Shown here: one piece after another, positions 11,346-22,192 of the stretch | Numbering within the stretch: position 1 is the first letter of the stretch | Layout: every line of letters begins with the position of its first letter | From: Siphonodentalium dalli | Taxonomy: Eukaryota > Mollusca > Scaphopoda > Gadilida > Siphonodentaliidae | Direction of reading: 5' to 3' | Assembly (NCBI GenBank): GCA_032622095.1 | Contig: CP136063.1 | Coordinates: forward strand, 121,914,723 to 121,978,722 | Length of the DNA stretch: 64,000 nt | Position numbers and translations under genes: made by a program | The notes under the pieces: generated by a model | Database searches by the model: none | Told to the model about the DNA's origin: nothing | The model's input: the letters and a program-made list of their open reading frames with translations, nothing else

Positions 11346-11752
11346 TCATTTCTTATATTTATACAGCATTTTCCTTATTAATTTCTATCAACTAATTTGT
11401 TTTGTTTCCTGAAATCTGTCAGCAGTTTTGATATTATACCATCCTGCACTATAAGTTAGCCCAATATTTGTGAATTATCAATAAATTAGTCTATGGCCGC
11501 TCACTTAAATAACACGCCCAGTTATTCTATGTACCGATTTTTTTTATCTAGGACAACAAGGTGTGACATCAGTTCATGTTATAGTGTGGTGTTTTATGGG
11601 GATATAAGCTACATATGAACCATAAAATTTTGTTGCAACAGTGTTGTGAGAATAGAGTTCACTGCGGGTGCATTCAAAAGCTATCTTCAGAGCCAAAAAT
11701 ATTATTGAATGTGTTCAATGCAATGTCAATGGTACTTCTATAATATATGAGA
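11346..11752. other. No gene seen
   Basis: AT-rich sequence with no supported feature. Confidence 0.5.
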
Positions 11753-11853
11753 GTGTCAATGACACCGTAGCCCAACTTGGGGAGGAGTTAATTTTTTGCA
11801 GAGCAATGAAAAGAATTATAAAGAAGAAGTTACGCTGAAGATCCATATATGCC
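11753..11853 (+). mobile_element. Head of dispersed element with box-A-like motif
   Basis: Begins gtgtcaatgacaccgtagcc, then caacttggggaggagttaat and gcagagcaatgaaaagaatt. It matches 62308-62400 over about 90 bp. In better copies (28034, 62308) the segment tagctcaacttgg fits the pol III box A pattern TRGCNNARYNNGG. No box B is evident downstream. The copy is interrupted at 11854 by a foldback. Confidence 0.65.
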
Positions 11854-12007
11854 ATCAACGTCGTTTTTCGGTTGATCTATGAGCCTATAGATCGATCAGT
11901 AGACGATTAACATACTGTATAATTCCGCAAAGCTGATCATACTAAGTATGTTATTCGTCTACTGATCGATCTATTCGCTCATAGATCAACAGAAAAATGA
12001 CGTTGAG
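11854..12007. mobile_element. Foldback/MITE, 67-bp arms
   Basis: Arms at about 11854-11920 and 11941-12007 are reverse complements with few mismatches (left catcaacgtcgtttttcggt, right agaaaaatgacgttgagc). The spacer is about 20 bp. It lies inside the dispersed element that starts at 11753 and probably inserted there. Confidence 0.85.
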
Positions 12008-12783
12008 CACTTTATTTTCAACTATCTACTATTAATCCATCTCAGAAAATTAATTGCCAAAACAGGATTTTCCATTGGACGATCTCCCAAATTTGGTTGA
12101 TGGGCCGAAAATAAATTGGCCGAAATTGTCAACGAGCAACTTCACCATGCAAACTTTCAGAAAATAAATAATTACACCTCAACTTCAATTTTCAGCAATG
12201 AACTATCCATAATAACAAAAATTACTTGTTTGGCTACGATTTACGTTTAAAATGACTCAATAACAACCCAACAATTATCAACACACACGGAGTCGAATCC
12301 GAAGCGATTGGATAGCGATCTCCGGTAAAATTATTAACTCCAGACTCCAGCCCGATGACCGATGTAATCTGTAAACAAATGCCCTGATCACATCTAATGT
12401 TCTCGTGACAAATGCCATGTCATTACCATTGGTATGAAGCAGATAAATGTTAATAGGGTTCTAATCGGGTAACACATTTTATTTATTTCCAATAAAATTA
12501 TCCATGTTCATCAGCCTGTTGATCACTGATTCATGATAATTTGTGTTCACAGTAACTATACACGTTGTCATGGACGCTCTTTCGAAAATTGGACAAATGA
12601 AAAACGTGGCAAGAACTTTTAGTGTTCAGTCGAGCGTTACAAAAACATGAATACGGCTGAAATGAACAGACATATGTATAGCATAGTGTCCGTAAGAAGC
12701 CGAAACATGCAATATAGACATCAACTACTTTTTTAAATGTTTCTAGCATTTAGTTTTCGAGTTGTTTTTTCACTGAAATTCTA
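12008..12783. other. No gene seen
   Basis: AT-rich sequence. A minus-strand open frame at 12531-12749 (72 codons) has no recognisable motif. Confidence 0.5.
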
Positions 12784-12985
12784 ATGGAATTCTCGTTCCG
12801 CGCTTTCATGTCATCCCGGGACGTCGTGTGGGGCGACGGTTATTTTTCTTAAAGTGTCACTTCGCGATGTGACTCGTCTACTGCAACGTCTATGCCCTGA
12901 TAGATCAGGTCACGCGATAGCCTCTCGACCAATCAAATGCCCGTATTTCGATGAAAACGAAAGTAGTTGTAATTATATAAAGTTT
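12784..12985 (+). promoter_or_regulatory. CpG-richer patch with CCAAT and TATA-like motifs
   Basis: This short stretch has many CG dinucleotides (tcccgggacgtcgtgtgggg, gcgatgtgactcgtctactg) in an otherwise CpG-poor area. A gaccaatcaaat motif near 12927 is followed about 45 bp later by ttatataaag. The arrangement resembles a core promoter. No gene follows, and the downstream sequence becomes a dispersed repeat at about 12978. It may be chance or a TE-derived promoter. Confidence 0.15.
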
Positions 12986-13440
12986 AACCATGATCGGATG
13001 AGGGATATGGTCTGTAGATTGCACCAAAGGATTTAGTCATAGAAAGAGTAAGTTAAAGGATGGTTGCTGGTGGCCAAATTTTTCAACGAATTTCGGTCAA
13101 AATATGAGGCTGAGACATCCAGAGCTCACCTTGAAGATCAATATGAAGTTTGGTGATCAGAAGATGAGAGATGTGGTCTGTAGGGTATGCCAAAGGATTT
13201 AGTTTAATATGCAAAGAGCAAAATCCAAGATGGCTGCCAGAGGCCAAGTTTTTCATCAAAAATTGTTAAAATGTGATCGCTCCCATCTAAAGGTGATTCT
13301 AAACATGCCTGTAAATTTGTTGGCTTTTCTTTGCCATTCAGCATGGCTATCATCACTAATTCAGAAAAAAGTTGAACATGGTTCTCAACAAAATTCGACA
13401 ATTCTCAAGGTTTTCCAAGGCCCTTTATTCTGATATTAGA
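12978..13440 (+). repeat. Diverged tandem copies of an AAGATGGC-type dispersed repeat
   Basis: Two to three units, each with agtttggtgatcagaagatg-like sequence, a 'gatatggtctgtag' phrase, 'ccaaaggatttag', and 'aaatccaagatggctgcc'. It is the same family as the array at 28110-29290 but older. Open frames here (13209-13433 and its antisense) are incidental. Confidence 0.7.
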
Positions 13441-13874
13441 CCATTTGTCAAAAAATTTCATTTTCTTTTTAAACCTCTTCAATTAAATACCTCAGCAATG
13501 GTACATGAATCGCTCAGTCAAGGCTAATTATTAGAAGGTCCATATAAAAATTTAAGAACTTTCTATATCAAGGTCTTGAATGGTCATATTTGTCAGATTC
13601 AAGGCTATTCCAGGCCTCGAAGACAGTTTCAATTACACTTTGCCAACAGTGATTATTTGAGTCAGGTTCATAGTCATAGAGAGATAGACAATAGCTGTAT
13701 TAGTTTTATTATATCAACTGTTTTGGTTTGGGTTTCAGGGGTTTGTGGTCGTTTTAGCAACAAGGACATATCATGGTGTTTTCAGATTTACTTGTGGAAG
13801 ACAGATGATGCAGAGTTACAAAAAACTGTACAGATACATGAATTGGATTAATACCTTCACTGTGCGTACATCAC
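13441..13874. other. No gene recognised; one 91-codon open frame
   Basis: A plus-strand frame at 13576-13851 reads through without a stop. Its product has no motif I know, no signal peptide and no repeat structure. A splice-acceptor-like tttgggtttcag precedes ggggtttgtgg near 13740. A short exon cannot be excluded, but nothing supports it positively. Confidence 0.3.
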
Positions 13875-13875
13875 A

Positions 13876-13978
13876 TATCCACGCTTATCGGAATTGAACC
13901 AATTCTCCGCTGCTGGATGGCTGGGGCTATTACTGTGCCATGCACCCAAACAACTGAGCTACTGGAGGCCCTTTATAT
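13876..13978 (-). mobile_element. tRNA-derived SINE head, minus strand
   Basis: Read on the minus strand, tagctcagttgtttgg (13946-13961) matches a pol III box A and ggttcaattcc (13890-13900) matches box B. The T arm folds correctly: attgg / ttcaatt loop / ccgat, giving five pairs with one G-U wobble. The D and anticodon arms are degenerate and the inter-box distance is longer than usual, so this is not a functional tRNA gene. A related copy lies at 14900-14998 in the same orientation. Confidence 0.7.
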
Positions 13979-13984
13979 AGTTTA

Positions 13985-14895
13985 TCAACTGCAAACCCAT
14001 TTAAGCTGTATAGACTAGCATTGAGCCAAGAATCTGACAATCCACTCCCAAGGATCATTGCCCATTTTTCACCACAAATATACTCAATTTGTCTGTGCTT
14101 GAGCAATTTTAGCTGATTTAAACTGATGACAACTGAAGCGACAACACATTAATCAAGCCATGAAAATCAATGCCAATTGGTCACATGTATGCTATGGTAG
14201 AACCAAGATCTATACCACAGTGTAGCGGAGCTTGAGGTCAATTGTAATCAACATATGTATAATACCAACATATCAGTTCAATCTGCCGTTAATCTCAAGC
14301 ATCTCAATTTCAATTTCAATCAAGACGCGATGACCTGAATATGTATATCCAGCATGAATAAACAGCAGCCAAGTTGACTTGCTATATCCATATTTAGTTG
14401 GCTGGGGTATGCAGCTATGACTCTCATTTGACCACTTTCTTTAAAGTGGTACATAATCTTCAGGCCTCAAGTTCTGGGGATAATATTTGACAAATACATG
14501 ATATGCAGACTTAATTTATATACTCAGAAAAGACTTTAATACTGAGGTGACATGAATATATACTTTTATTTTTGCAAAATAAACATAACAAACAATTACT
14601 ATGACTTTGATATTACAATCTTTTAGAGCTAGTACATACATCATTTTTTCATATATTTATTGCTCTGGCTTACAATTAACAACTGGGTAACACAAATGTA
14701 AATAATCACTTCAATTATGGGTAATCAATAAATCCACACAATGATTTAATGGGAATATGTAAATTCCAACTTATAAGGTGCCTATACCCTGGAACCACCC
14801 CCCCCCCCCCCCCCCCACCCACTCCCAAAATATTTTGAAGTTGCCTAGATACATGGATCTGGTTACCTTCTCACATCTGCATTGAATACAAATCT
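13985..14895. other. No gene seen; contains a 19-bp C-run
   Basis: AT-rich sequence with no coding signal. A homopolymer of 19 C (14798-14816) is the only notable feature; such runs are prone to length error. Confidence 0.5.
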
Positions 14896-14899
14896 TCAC

Positions 14900-14998
14900 T
14901 TTATAGGAATTGAAACCATCTTTGTAATTCCTGGATGGCTTTATATGGTGGCCTAATGTGCTATGCACCTCACACAGTGAGCCACCAGGGACTCCCTG
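14900..14998 (-). mobile_element. tRNA-derived SINE head, minus strand (diverged copy)
   Basis: On the minus strand tggctcactgtgtgagg (14968-14984) stands in the box A position and ggtttcaattcc (14906-14917), with one extra T, in the box B position. The intervening tgcatagcacattag and agccatccag correspond to the copy at 13876-13978. Promoter decay suggests it is inactive. Confidence 0.6.
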
Positions 14999-14999
14999 A

Positions 15000-15505
15000 T
15001 AGACCTGCTGCTTTTATGTGGAATCGTACAATTCACATTAATACCATTTACCAATTTCTAATCATTCCAAAGAGTGAAAGTGAAGCATGACTGTTATGTA
15101 GCCTGGAGTTATTCTGTCATAATGAGGACACTCTGGGGAACAGGAAAGTAATTTGTTGTGGTCTGTTACAGATGATTTATGAACTGGTCTGCAAGCAACA
15201 AGGGGAAATAACCAATGATTTACAGGCAGACATTGCAACAGGCAGGGGCAGATAACCAATAATTTATCAAGTCATCAATTTCCGTTCATTAACACAAGTT
15301 TCAGTCTCAGCGGAAATATCCCTGCCAAATTGATCTCGAAATATTCTGAACTTGATGTAACTTTGGACCAACAAGACCACTAGGGGGCGCTATCCATGCA
15401 CTAATGAATGGATTAGTGAATACTGTCGGAGGTGCCTTATTATTTGAAAATGAGTGACTATTCAAGGCAGTAGTAATTGGCAGCTTGTGATGTCTTAAAG
15501 TGGCG
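15000..15505. other. No gene seen
   Basis: Unremarkable sequence up to the edge of the 38-bp array. Confidence 0.5.
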
Positions 15506-18500
15506 GAGAGATAGTCTCAGATGGTTTGTTTAAGCATGGATGACAGAGATAGTCTCAGATGATTTGGTTCAGCATGGATGACAGAGATAGTCTCAGATGG
15601 ATTGTTTAAGCATGGATGACAGAGATAGTCTCAGATGGATTGTTTAAGCATGGATGATAGATATAGTCTCAGATGGATTGTTTAAGCATGGATGACAGAG
15701 ATAGTCTCAGATGGATTGTTTAAGCATGGATGACAGAGATAGTCTCAGATGGATTGTTTAAGCATGGATGACAGAGATAGTCTCAGATGGTTTGTTTCAG
15801 CATGGATGATAGAGATAGTCTCAGATGGCTTGTTTAAGCATGGATGGCCGAGATAGTCTCAGATGGCTTGTTTCAGCATGGATGATAGATATAGTCTCAG
15901 ATGGATTGTTTAAGCATGGATGACAGAGATAGTCTCAGATGGATTGTTTCAGCATGGATGACAGAGATAGTCTCAGATGGCTTGTTTAAGAATGGATGAC
16001 AGAGATAGCCTCAGATGGATTGTTTAAGCATGGATGACAGAGATAGTCTCAGATGGATTGTTTCAGCATGGATGACAGAGATAGTCTCAGATGGCTTGTT
16101 TAAGCATGGATGACAGAGATAGTCTTAGATGGATTGTTTCAGCATGGATGACAGAGATAGTCTCAGATGGCTTGTTTAAGAATGGATGACAGAGATAGCC
16201 TCAGATGGATTGTTTAAGCATGGATGACAGAGATAGTCTTAGATGGATTGTTTCAGCATGGATGACAGAGATAGTCTCAGATGGATTGTTTCAGCATGGA
16301 TGACAGAGATAGTCTCAGATGGATTGGTTCAGCATGGATGACCGAGATAGTCTCAGATGGATTGTTTCAGCATGGATGACCGAGATAGTCTCAGATGGAT
16401 TGTTTAAGCATGGATGACAGAGATAGTCTCAGATGGATTGGTTCAGCATGGATGACCGAGATAGTCTCAGATGGATTGTTTCGGCATGGATGACCGAGAT
16501 AGTCTCAGATGGATTGTTTCAGCATGGATGACAGAGATAGTCTCAGATGGATTGTTTAAGCATGGATGACAGAGATAGTCTTAGATGGATTGTTTCAGCA
16601 TGGATGACAGAGATAGTCTCAGATGGATTGTTTCAGCATGGATGACAGAGATAGTCTCAGATGGATTGGTTCAGCATGGATGACCGAGATAGTCTCAGAT
16701 GGATTGTTTCAGCATGGATGACCGAGATAGTCTCAGATGGATTGTTTAAGCATGGATGACAGAGATAGTCTTAGATGGATTGGTTCAGCATGGATGACAG
16801 AGATAGTCTCAGATGGATTGTTTCAGCATGGATGACAGAGATAGTCTCAGATGGATTGTTTCAGCATGGATGACAGAGATAGTCTCAGATGGATTGGTTC
16901 AGCATGGATGACCGAGATAGTCTCAGATGGATTGTTTCAGCATGGATGACAGAGATAGTCTCAGATGGATTGTTTAAGCATGGATGACAGAGATAGTCTC
17001 AGATGGATTGTTTCAGCATGGATGACAGAAATAGTCTCAGATGGATTGTTTCAGCATGGATGACCGAGATAGTCTCAGATGGATTGTTTCAGCATGGATG
17101 ACAGAGATAGTCTCAGATGGCTTGTTTCAGCATGGAGGACAGATAGTCTCAGATGGATTGGTTCAGCATGGATGAACGAGATAGTCTCAGATGGAATGTT
17201 TCAGCATAGAGATAGACTCAGATGGCTTGGTTCAGCATAGAGATAGACTCAGATGGCTTGTTTCAGCATGAATGACAGAGATAGTCTCAGATGTCTTGGT
17301 TCAGCATAGAGATAGACTCAGATGGATTGTTTCAGCATGAATGACAGAGATAGTCTCAGATGGATTGTTTCAGCATGGATGACAGAGATAGTCTCAGATG
17401 GATTGTTTCAGCATGGATGACAGAGGTAGACTCAGATGGATTGTTTCAGCATGGATGACAGAGATAGTCTCAGATGGATTGTTTCAGCATGGATGACAGA
17501 GATAGACTCAGATGGATTGTTTCAGCATGGATGACAGAGATAGTCTCAGATGGATTGTTTCAGCATGGATGACAGAGATAGTCTCAGATGGCTTGTTTAA
17601 GCATGGATGACAGAGATAGTCTCAGATGGATTGTTTAAGCATGGATGACAGAGATAGTCTCAGATGGATTGTTTAAGCATGGATGACAGAGATAGTCTCA
17701 GATGGATTGTTTAAGCATGGATGACAGAAATAGTCTCAGATGGATTGTTTCAGCATGGATGACAGAAATAGTCTCAGATGGATTGTTTAAGCATGGATGA
17801 CAGAGATAGTCTCAGATGGCTTGTTTAAGCATGGATGACAGAGATAGTCTCAGATGGATTGTTTCAGCATGGATGACCGAGATAGTCTCAGATGGCTTGT
17901 TTCAGCATGGATGACAGAGATAGTCTCAGATGGCTTGTTTCAGCATGGAGGACAGATAGTCTCAGATGGATTGGTTCAGCATGGATGACAGAGATAGTCT
18001 CAGATGGATTATTTCAGCATGGATGACAGAGATAGTCTCAGATGACTTGTTTCAGCATGGATGACAGAGATAGTCTCAGATGGCTTGTTTCAGCATGGAT
18101 GACAGGGATAGTCTCAGATGGCTTGTTTCAGCATGGATGACAGAGATAGTCTCAGATGGATTGTTTCAGCATGGATGACCGAGATAGTCTCAGATGGATT
18201 GTTTAAGCATGGATGACAGAGATGGTCTCAGATGGCTTGTTTCAGCATGGATGACAGAAATAGTCTCAGATGGATTGTTTCAGCATGGATGACAGAAATA
18301 GTCTCAGATGGATTGTTTAAGCATGGATGACAGAGATAGTCTCAGATGACTTGTTTAAGCATGGATGACAGAGATAGTCTCAGATGGCTTGTTTAAGCGT
18401 GGATGACAGAGATAGTCTCAGATGGATTGTTTAAGCATGGATGACAGAGATAGTCTCAGATGGCTTGTTTAAGCATGGATGACAGAGATTGTCTCAGATG

Positions 18501-19890
18501 GCTTGTTTAAGCATGGATGACAGAGATAGTCTCAGATGGATTGTTTAAGCATGGATGACAGAGATAGTCTCAGATGGCTTGTTTCAGCATGGATGACAGA
18601 GATAGTCTCAGATGGATTGTTTCAGCATGGATGACAGAGATAGTCTCAGATGGCTTGTTTAAGCATGGATGACAGAGATAGTCTCAGATGGATTGTTTCA
18701 GCATGGATGACCGAGATAGTCTCAGATGGCTTGTTTCAGAATGGATGACAGAGATAGTCTCAGATGGCTTGTTTCAGCATGGATGACAGAGATAGTCTCA
18801 GATGGATTGGTTCAGCATGGATGACAGAGATAGTCTCAGATGACTTGTTTCAGCATGGATGACAGAGATAGTCTCAGATGGCTTGTTTCAGCATGGATGA
18901 CAGAAATAGTCTCAGATGGATTGTTTAAGCATGGATGACAGAAATAGTCTCAGATGGATTGTTTAAGCATGGATGACAGAGATAGTCTCAGATGGCTTGT
19001 TTAAGCATGGATGACCGAGATAGTCTCAGATGGCTTGTTTCAGCATGGATGACAGAGATAGTCTCAGATGGCTTGTTTCAGCATGGATGACAGATAGTCT
19101 CAGATGGCTTGTTTCAGCATGGATGACAGAGATAGTCTTAGATGGATTGTTTAAGCATGGATGACAGAGATAGTCTCAGATGGATTGTTTAAGCATGGAT
19201 GACAGAGATTGTCTCAGATGGCTTGTTTAAGCATGGATAACAGAGATTGTCTCAGATGGCTTATTTAAGCATGGATAACAGAGATAGTCTCAGATGGCTT
19301 ATTTCAGCATGGATGACAGAGATAGTCTCAGATGGCTTATTTCAGCATGGATGACAGAGATAGTCTCAGATGGATTGTTTCAGCATGGATGACAGAGATA
19401 GTCTCAGATAGCTTGTTTAAGCATGGATGACAGAGATAGTCTCAGATGGCTTGTTTCAGCATGGATGACAGAGATAGTCTCAGATGGATTGTTTCAGCAT
19501 GGATGACCGAGATAGTCTCAGATGGCTTGTTTCAGCATGGATGACAGAGATAGTCTCAGATTGCTTGTTTCAGCATGGATGACAGATAGTCTCAGATGGA
19601 TTGGTTCAGCATGGATGAACGAGAGAGTCTCAGATGGATTGTTTCAGCATAGAGATAGACTCAGATGGCTTGGTTCAGCATAGAGATAGACTCAGATGGC
19701 TTGTTTCAGCATGAATGACAGAGATAGTCTCAGATGTCTTGGTTCAGCATAGAGATAGACTCAGATGGCTTGTTTCAGCATGAATGACAGAGATAGGCTC
19801 AGATGGCTTGGTTCAGCATAGAGATAGACTCAGGTGGCTTATTTCAGGGGGATGTCAGAGATAGTCTCAGATGGTTTGTTTCAGTGTGGA
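15506..19890. repeat. 38-bp satellite array, about 115 copies
   Basis: Unit gatagtctcagatggattg / tttaagcatggatgacaga, 38 bp, repeated for 4.4 kb. Diagnostic variants recur: ttaagc or ttcagc, gattg or gcttg, gacag or gaccg. Near 17200-17330 and 19640-19850 there are 31-bp units lacking ggatgac (cagcatagagatagactcag). These two blocks, together with rare neighbours such as atggatgaacgaga and gatgtcttggttc, match each other at an offset of about 2443 bp. This shows a duplication of a block within the array. All frames contain stops. Confidence 0.97.
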
Positions 19891-20188
19891 TAGCTATGCC
19901 AAAATGTTCAATAATTAAAATATTCTACAAATAGTTTACAAATAGTAGATTCAATGAAAAGCTAGGTCACTTTACCAATTGTAATCATTTTCAAGACAAA
20001 ACCAATAGCGGCTACAAAAATAGATATATTTGAACTATAAAACAATGATTTCACAAGATAATGATTATATCAGCTTTCAGTGTTGGTGATTGTCTTTGAG
20101 GATTCAACTACAGATCAATATACTTAAGTTATAGAAATATTTTTTACTGTTACAAAACATGTCATCTAACTCATGACTCATCTCTCTT
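19891..20188. other. No gene seen
   Basis: Short AT-rich stretch between the satellite and the next dispersed repeat. Confidence 0.5.
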
Positions 20189-20663
20189 TTAAAGACATAT
20201 TATGGACTTGTTCGGGTGTGTGAAACCGATAAGTTGGTATTCAGGCCCTATGCCAACTGGAGGAATCTAGCATTCTACTAACATCGCTGAAAATCTCAAG
20301 CAAATCGACTTAACCACTCCATAGAAAACACCATCTGAACTACGCTCAATTGTAAATATTTACTTCTCAACTATCGGCGATAAACTAATGAAAATGATTT
20401 TGCCATCAATAGTCCCTGTATTCAGTTAATAAATAAGAATGATGGTGTGTGTTGTAAATTTTGATGTAATATTTGTAAAAATAGCTAGTTTGAGGTTTTC
20501 TTCATTTTTATTTGATCGCCCTACCAGAGTGTTTCACATCACTTTAAATTCATTATGATGGTGTGTGTTGTAAATTTTGATGTAATATTTGTAAAAATAG
20601 CTAGTTTGACGTTTTCTTCATTTTTATTTGATCACCCTACCAGAGTGTTTCACATCACTTTAA
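20189..20663 (+). mobile_element. TTAA-bounded repeat, copy 1, with internal 116-bp duplication
   Basis: Starts ttaaagacatattatggact and ends gtgtttcacatcactttaa. Two further copies (46509-46886 plus, 54734-55109 minus) have the same ends, and TTAA lies at all six boundaries. A TTAA target is the mark of piggyBac-type elements. However, the inner termini share little beyond TTAAAG, so the class is tentative. The right part (20441-20556) is duplicated at 20557-20672. The interior contains aaatatttacttctc and no coding frame. Confidence 0.75.
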
Positions 20664-20689
20664 ATTCATTGTACCTATATGTCAGAAAT

Positions 20690-21235
20690 GTTTTTCTAAT
20701 TGCAAAAAAGTGACATAAAATCTTTTGAACTTCCTGCTGTGAAGAACTGAGATTTCTGAGACCATGGACATATGGGTCACCTCAGTGCCACCTTTAATGT
20801 TAGTTACTGAGCTGTACATGTATTCTGAAACACCAAGCAGAAGTGATGTATCTGGGAGATGATTGAGAGTTTTTATATTACTGTGTCATAGCAACCGTAG
20901 GATGATGGATGAGGAGAGGATGATAGCTTTTATCGAACTTTGTGACATTGGATCTGGTGGGTTATTTAAATTGGATAAAATAATGAAGGCCTCTGGAACT
21001 ATTTCGATTAAAGCTTGAAGCATTGAAGCATTTTAGTGAATTTAATCCAATGGTATTATTCACCCAAAGCAGATAGGTAGATGAGATAAAATGTAAAACA
21101 TCTTTTTGCTGCAGGACAGAGTTGTTAATTCCATTGCAGAGCTGATATTTGAAATATGCCTGTGGCAGATTTAAACAATGTCTATACTTATGATTTTATT
21201 TTCATCTTGGCGTTGACATAGGATAATAGTGAAAT
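20690..21235. other. No gene seen
   Basis: AT-rich sequence without a supported feature. Confidence 0.5.
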
Positions 21236-21915
21236 TGTCAATGACACTGTAGCTTAACTTGGAAAGGGGAAAATGTCATACATTACAGTCAATGGAGTGA
21301 TAAGGAATGCCGAAAGTTCAGATGTTTAAGTATTACCAGAGGTCAACCCACAGATCCATATGAAGTTTGGGATCATTAAGATGATAAAAGGCCACAGAGT
21401 CCCCCAACATTCATTTGAAATATATTATATGGAATAAATACTTGTGCAATGTCTTATAACTGAGCTGCATACAATTAACCAAATCTGAAAAAAAACTCTT
21501 AAAAGTCTAAATATAACCTCAAATTGGCACAATATCAACAAAATTCTAAGAATTCAGGTTCGGACAAAGATGCATCCCAGGATGTATAATTCTTTGTCGA
21601 AAAATGGAAATAACAGTCAAAACAATTCCGACTGAACTAAAAATCGCAAGTGCGCAGGTTCCCATGCTGGTTGACATGTGTCAAGTTTTTGAAAAATTTA
21701 CTGGAAAATGACAGAATACAGTCTCAGACAAAAGATGAGTCCCAGAAAATGATGGAATGTCAAGGGACAAAAAATTGTGGCAGTAGGTCATACAGAAGCC
21801 ATGTTTTTTAAGTTTGGTGACAACTGGATGTGGCCTGTTGTGTGTGCCAAAGGATTAAGTCATGCAAAGAGTAAAATCCAAGATGGCCGCTGGTGACCAT
21901 GTTTTTCAATGAAAT
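21236..21915 (+). mobile_element. Degenerate composite dispersed element
   Basis: Head gtcaatgacactgtagctta matches the copies at 11753, 28034, 29330 and 62308. The shared acagtcaatggagtgat also follows the head at 28034. Later segments include gatccatatgaagtttgg, an aatcgcaagtgcgcaggttc phrase I associate with bivalve repeats, and aaatccaagatggccgctgg at about 21870. No open frame is of interest. Confidence 0.65.
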
Positions 21916-22192
21916 CACCGTAGTAGTCCCCTGCGAATCGGTGATTTTCATTTCGAATCTAATCTTGAGTCAAATCAGGTAGAAAATTTGAAATCACACC
22001 AATCTTGAATCGAATCATTGTGCCTATTAAGTAAACAATAGTTAAGGCATGGAACAGAGAAACACTCAAATTGGTTGCCATAATTATTTGAAAACCTCAC
22101 AATTATAAGAGATCATCAGCACAGTGTGATTTAAATTGAATGTACACTTATTTAATCAAAGTGATGCATGTAAAATACAATTATCAATATAA

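Noticed and set aside
13576-13851. 91-codon frame as a possible gene or exon
   Set aside because: No domain, no supported splice sites or conserved neighbour; kept only as a note in the stretch description.
15506-19890. 38-bp array as a CRISPR array
   Set aside because: There are no unique spacers; units are directly contiguous and the DNA is eukaryotic in character.
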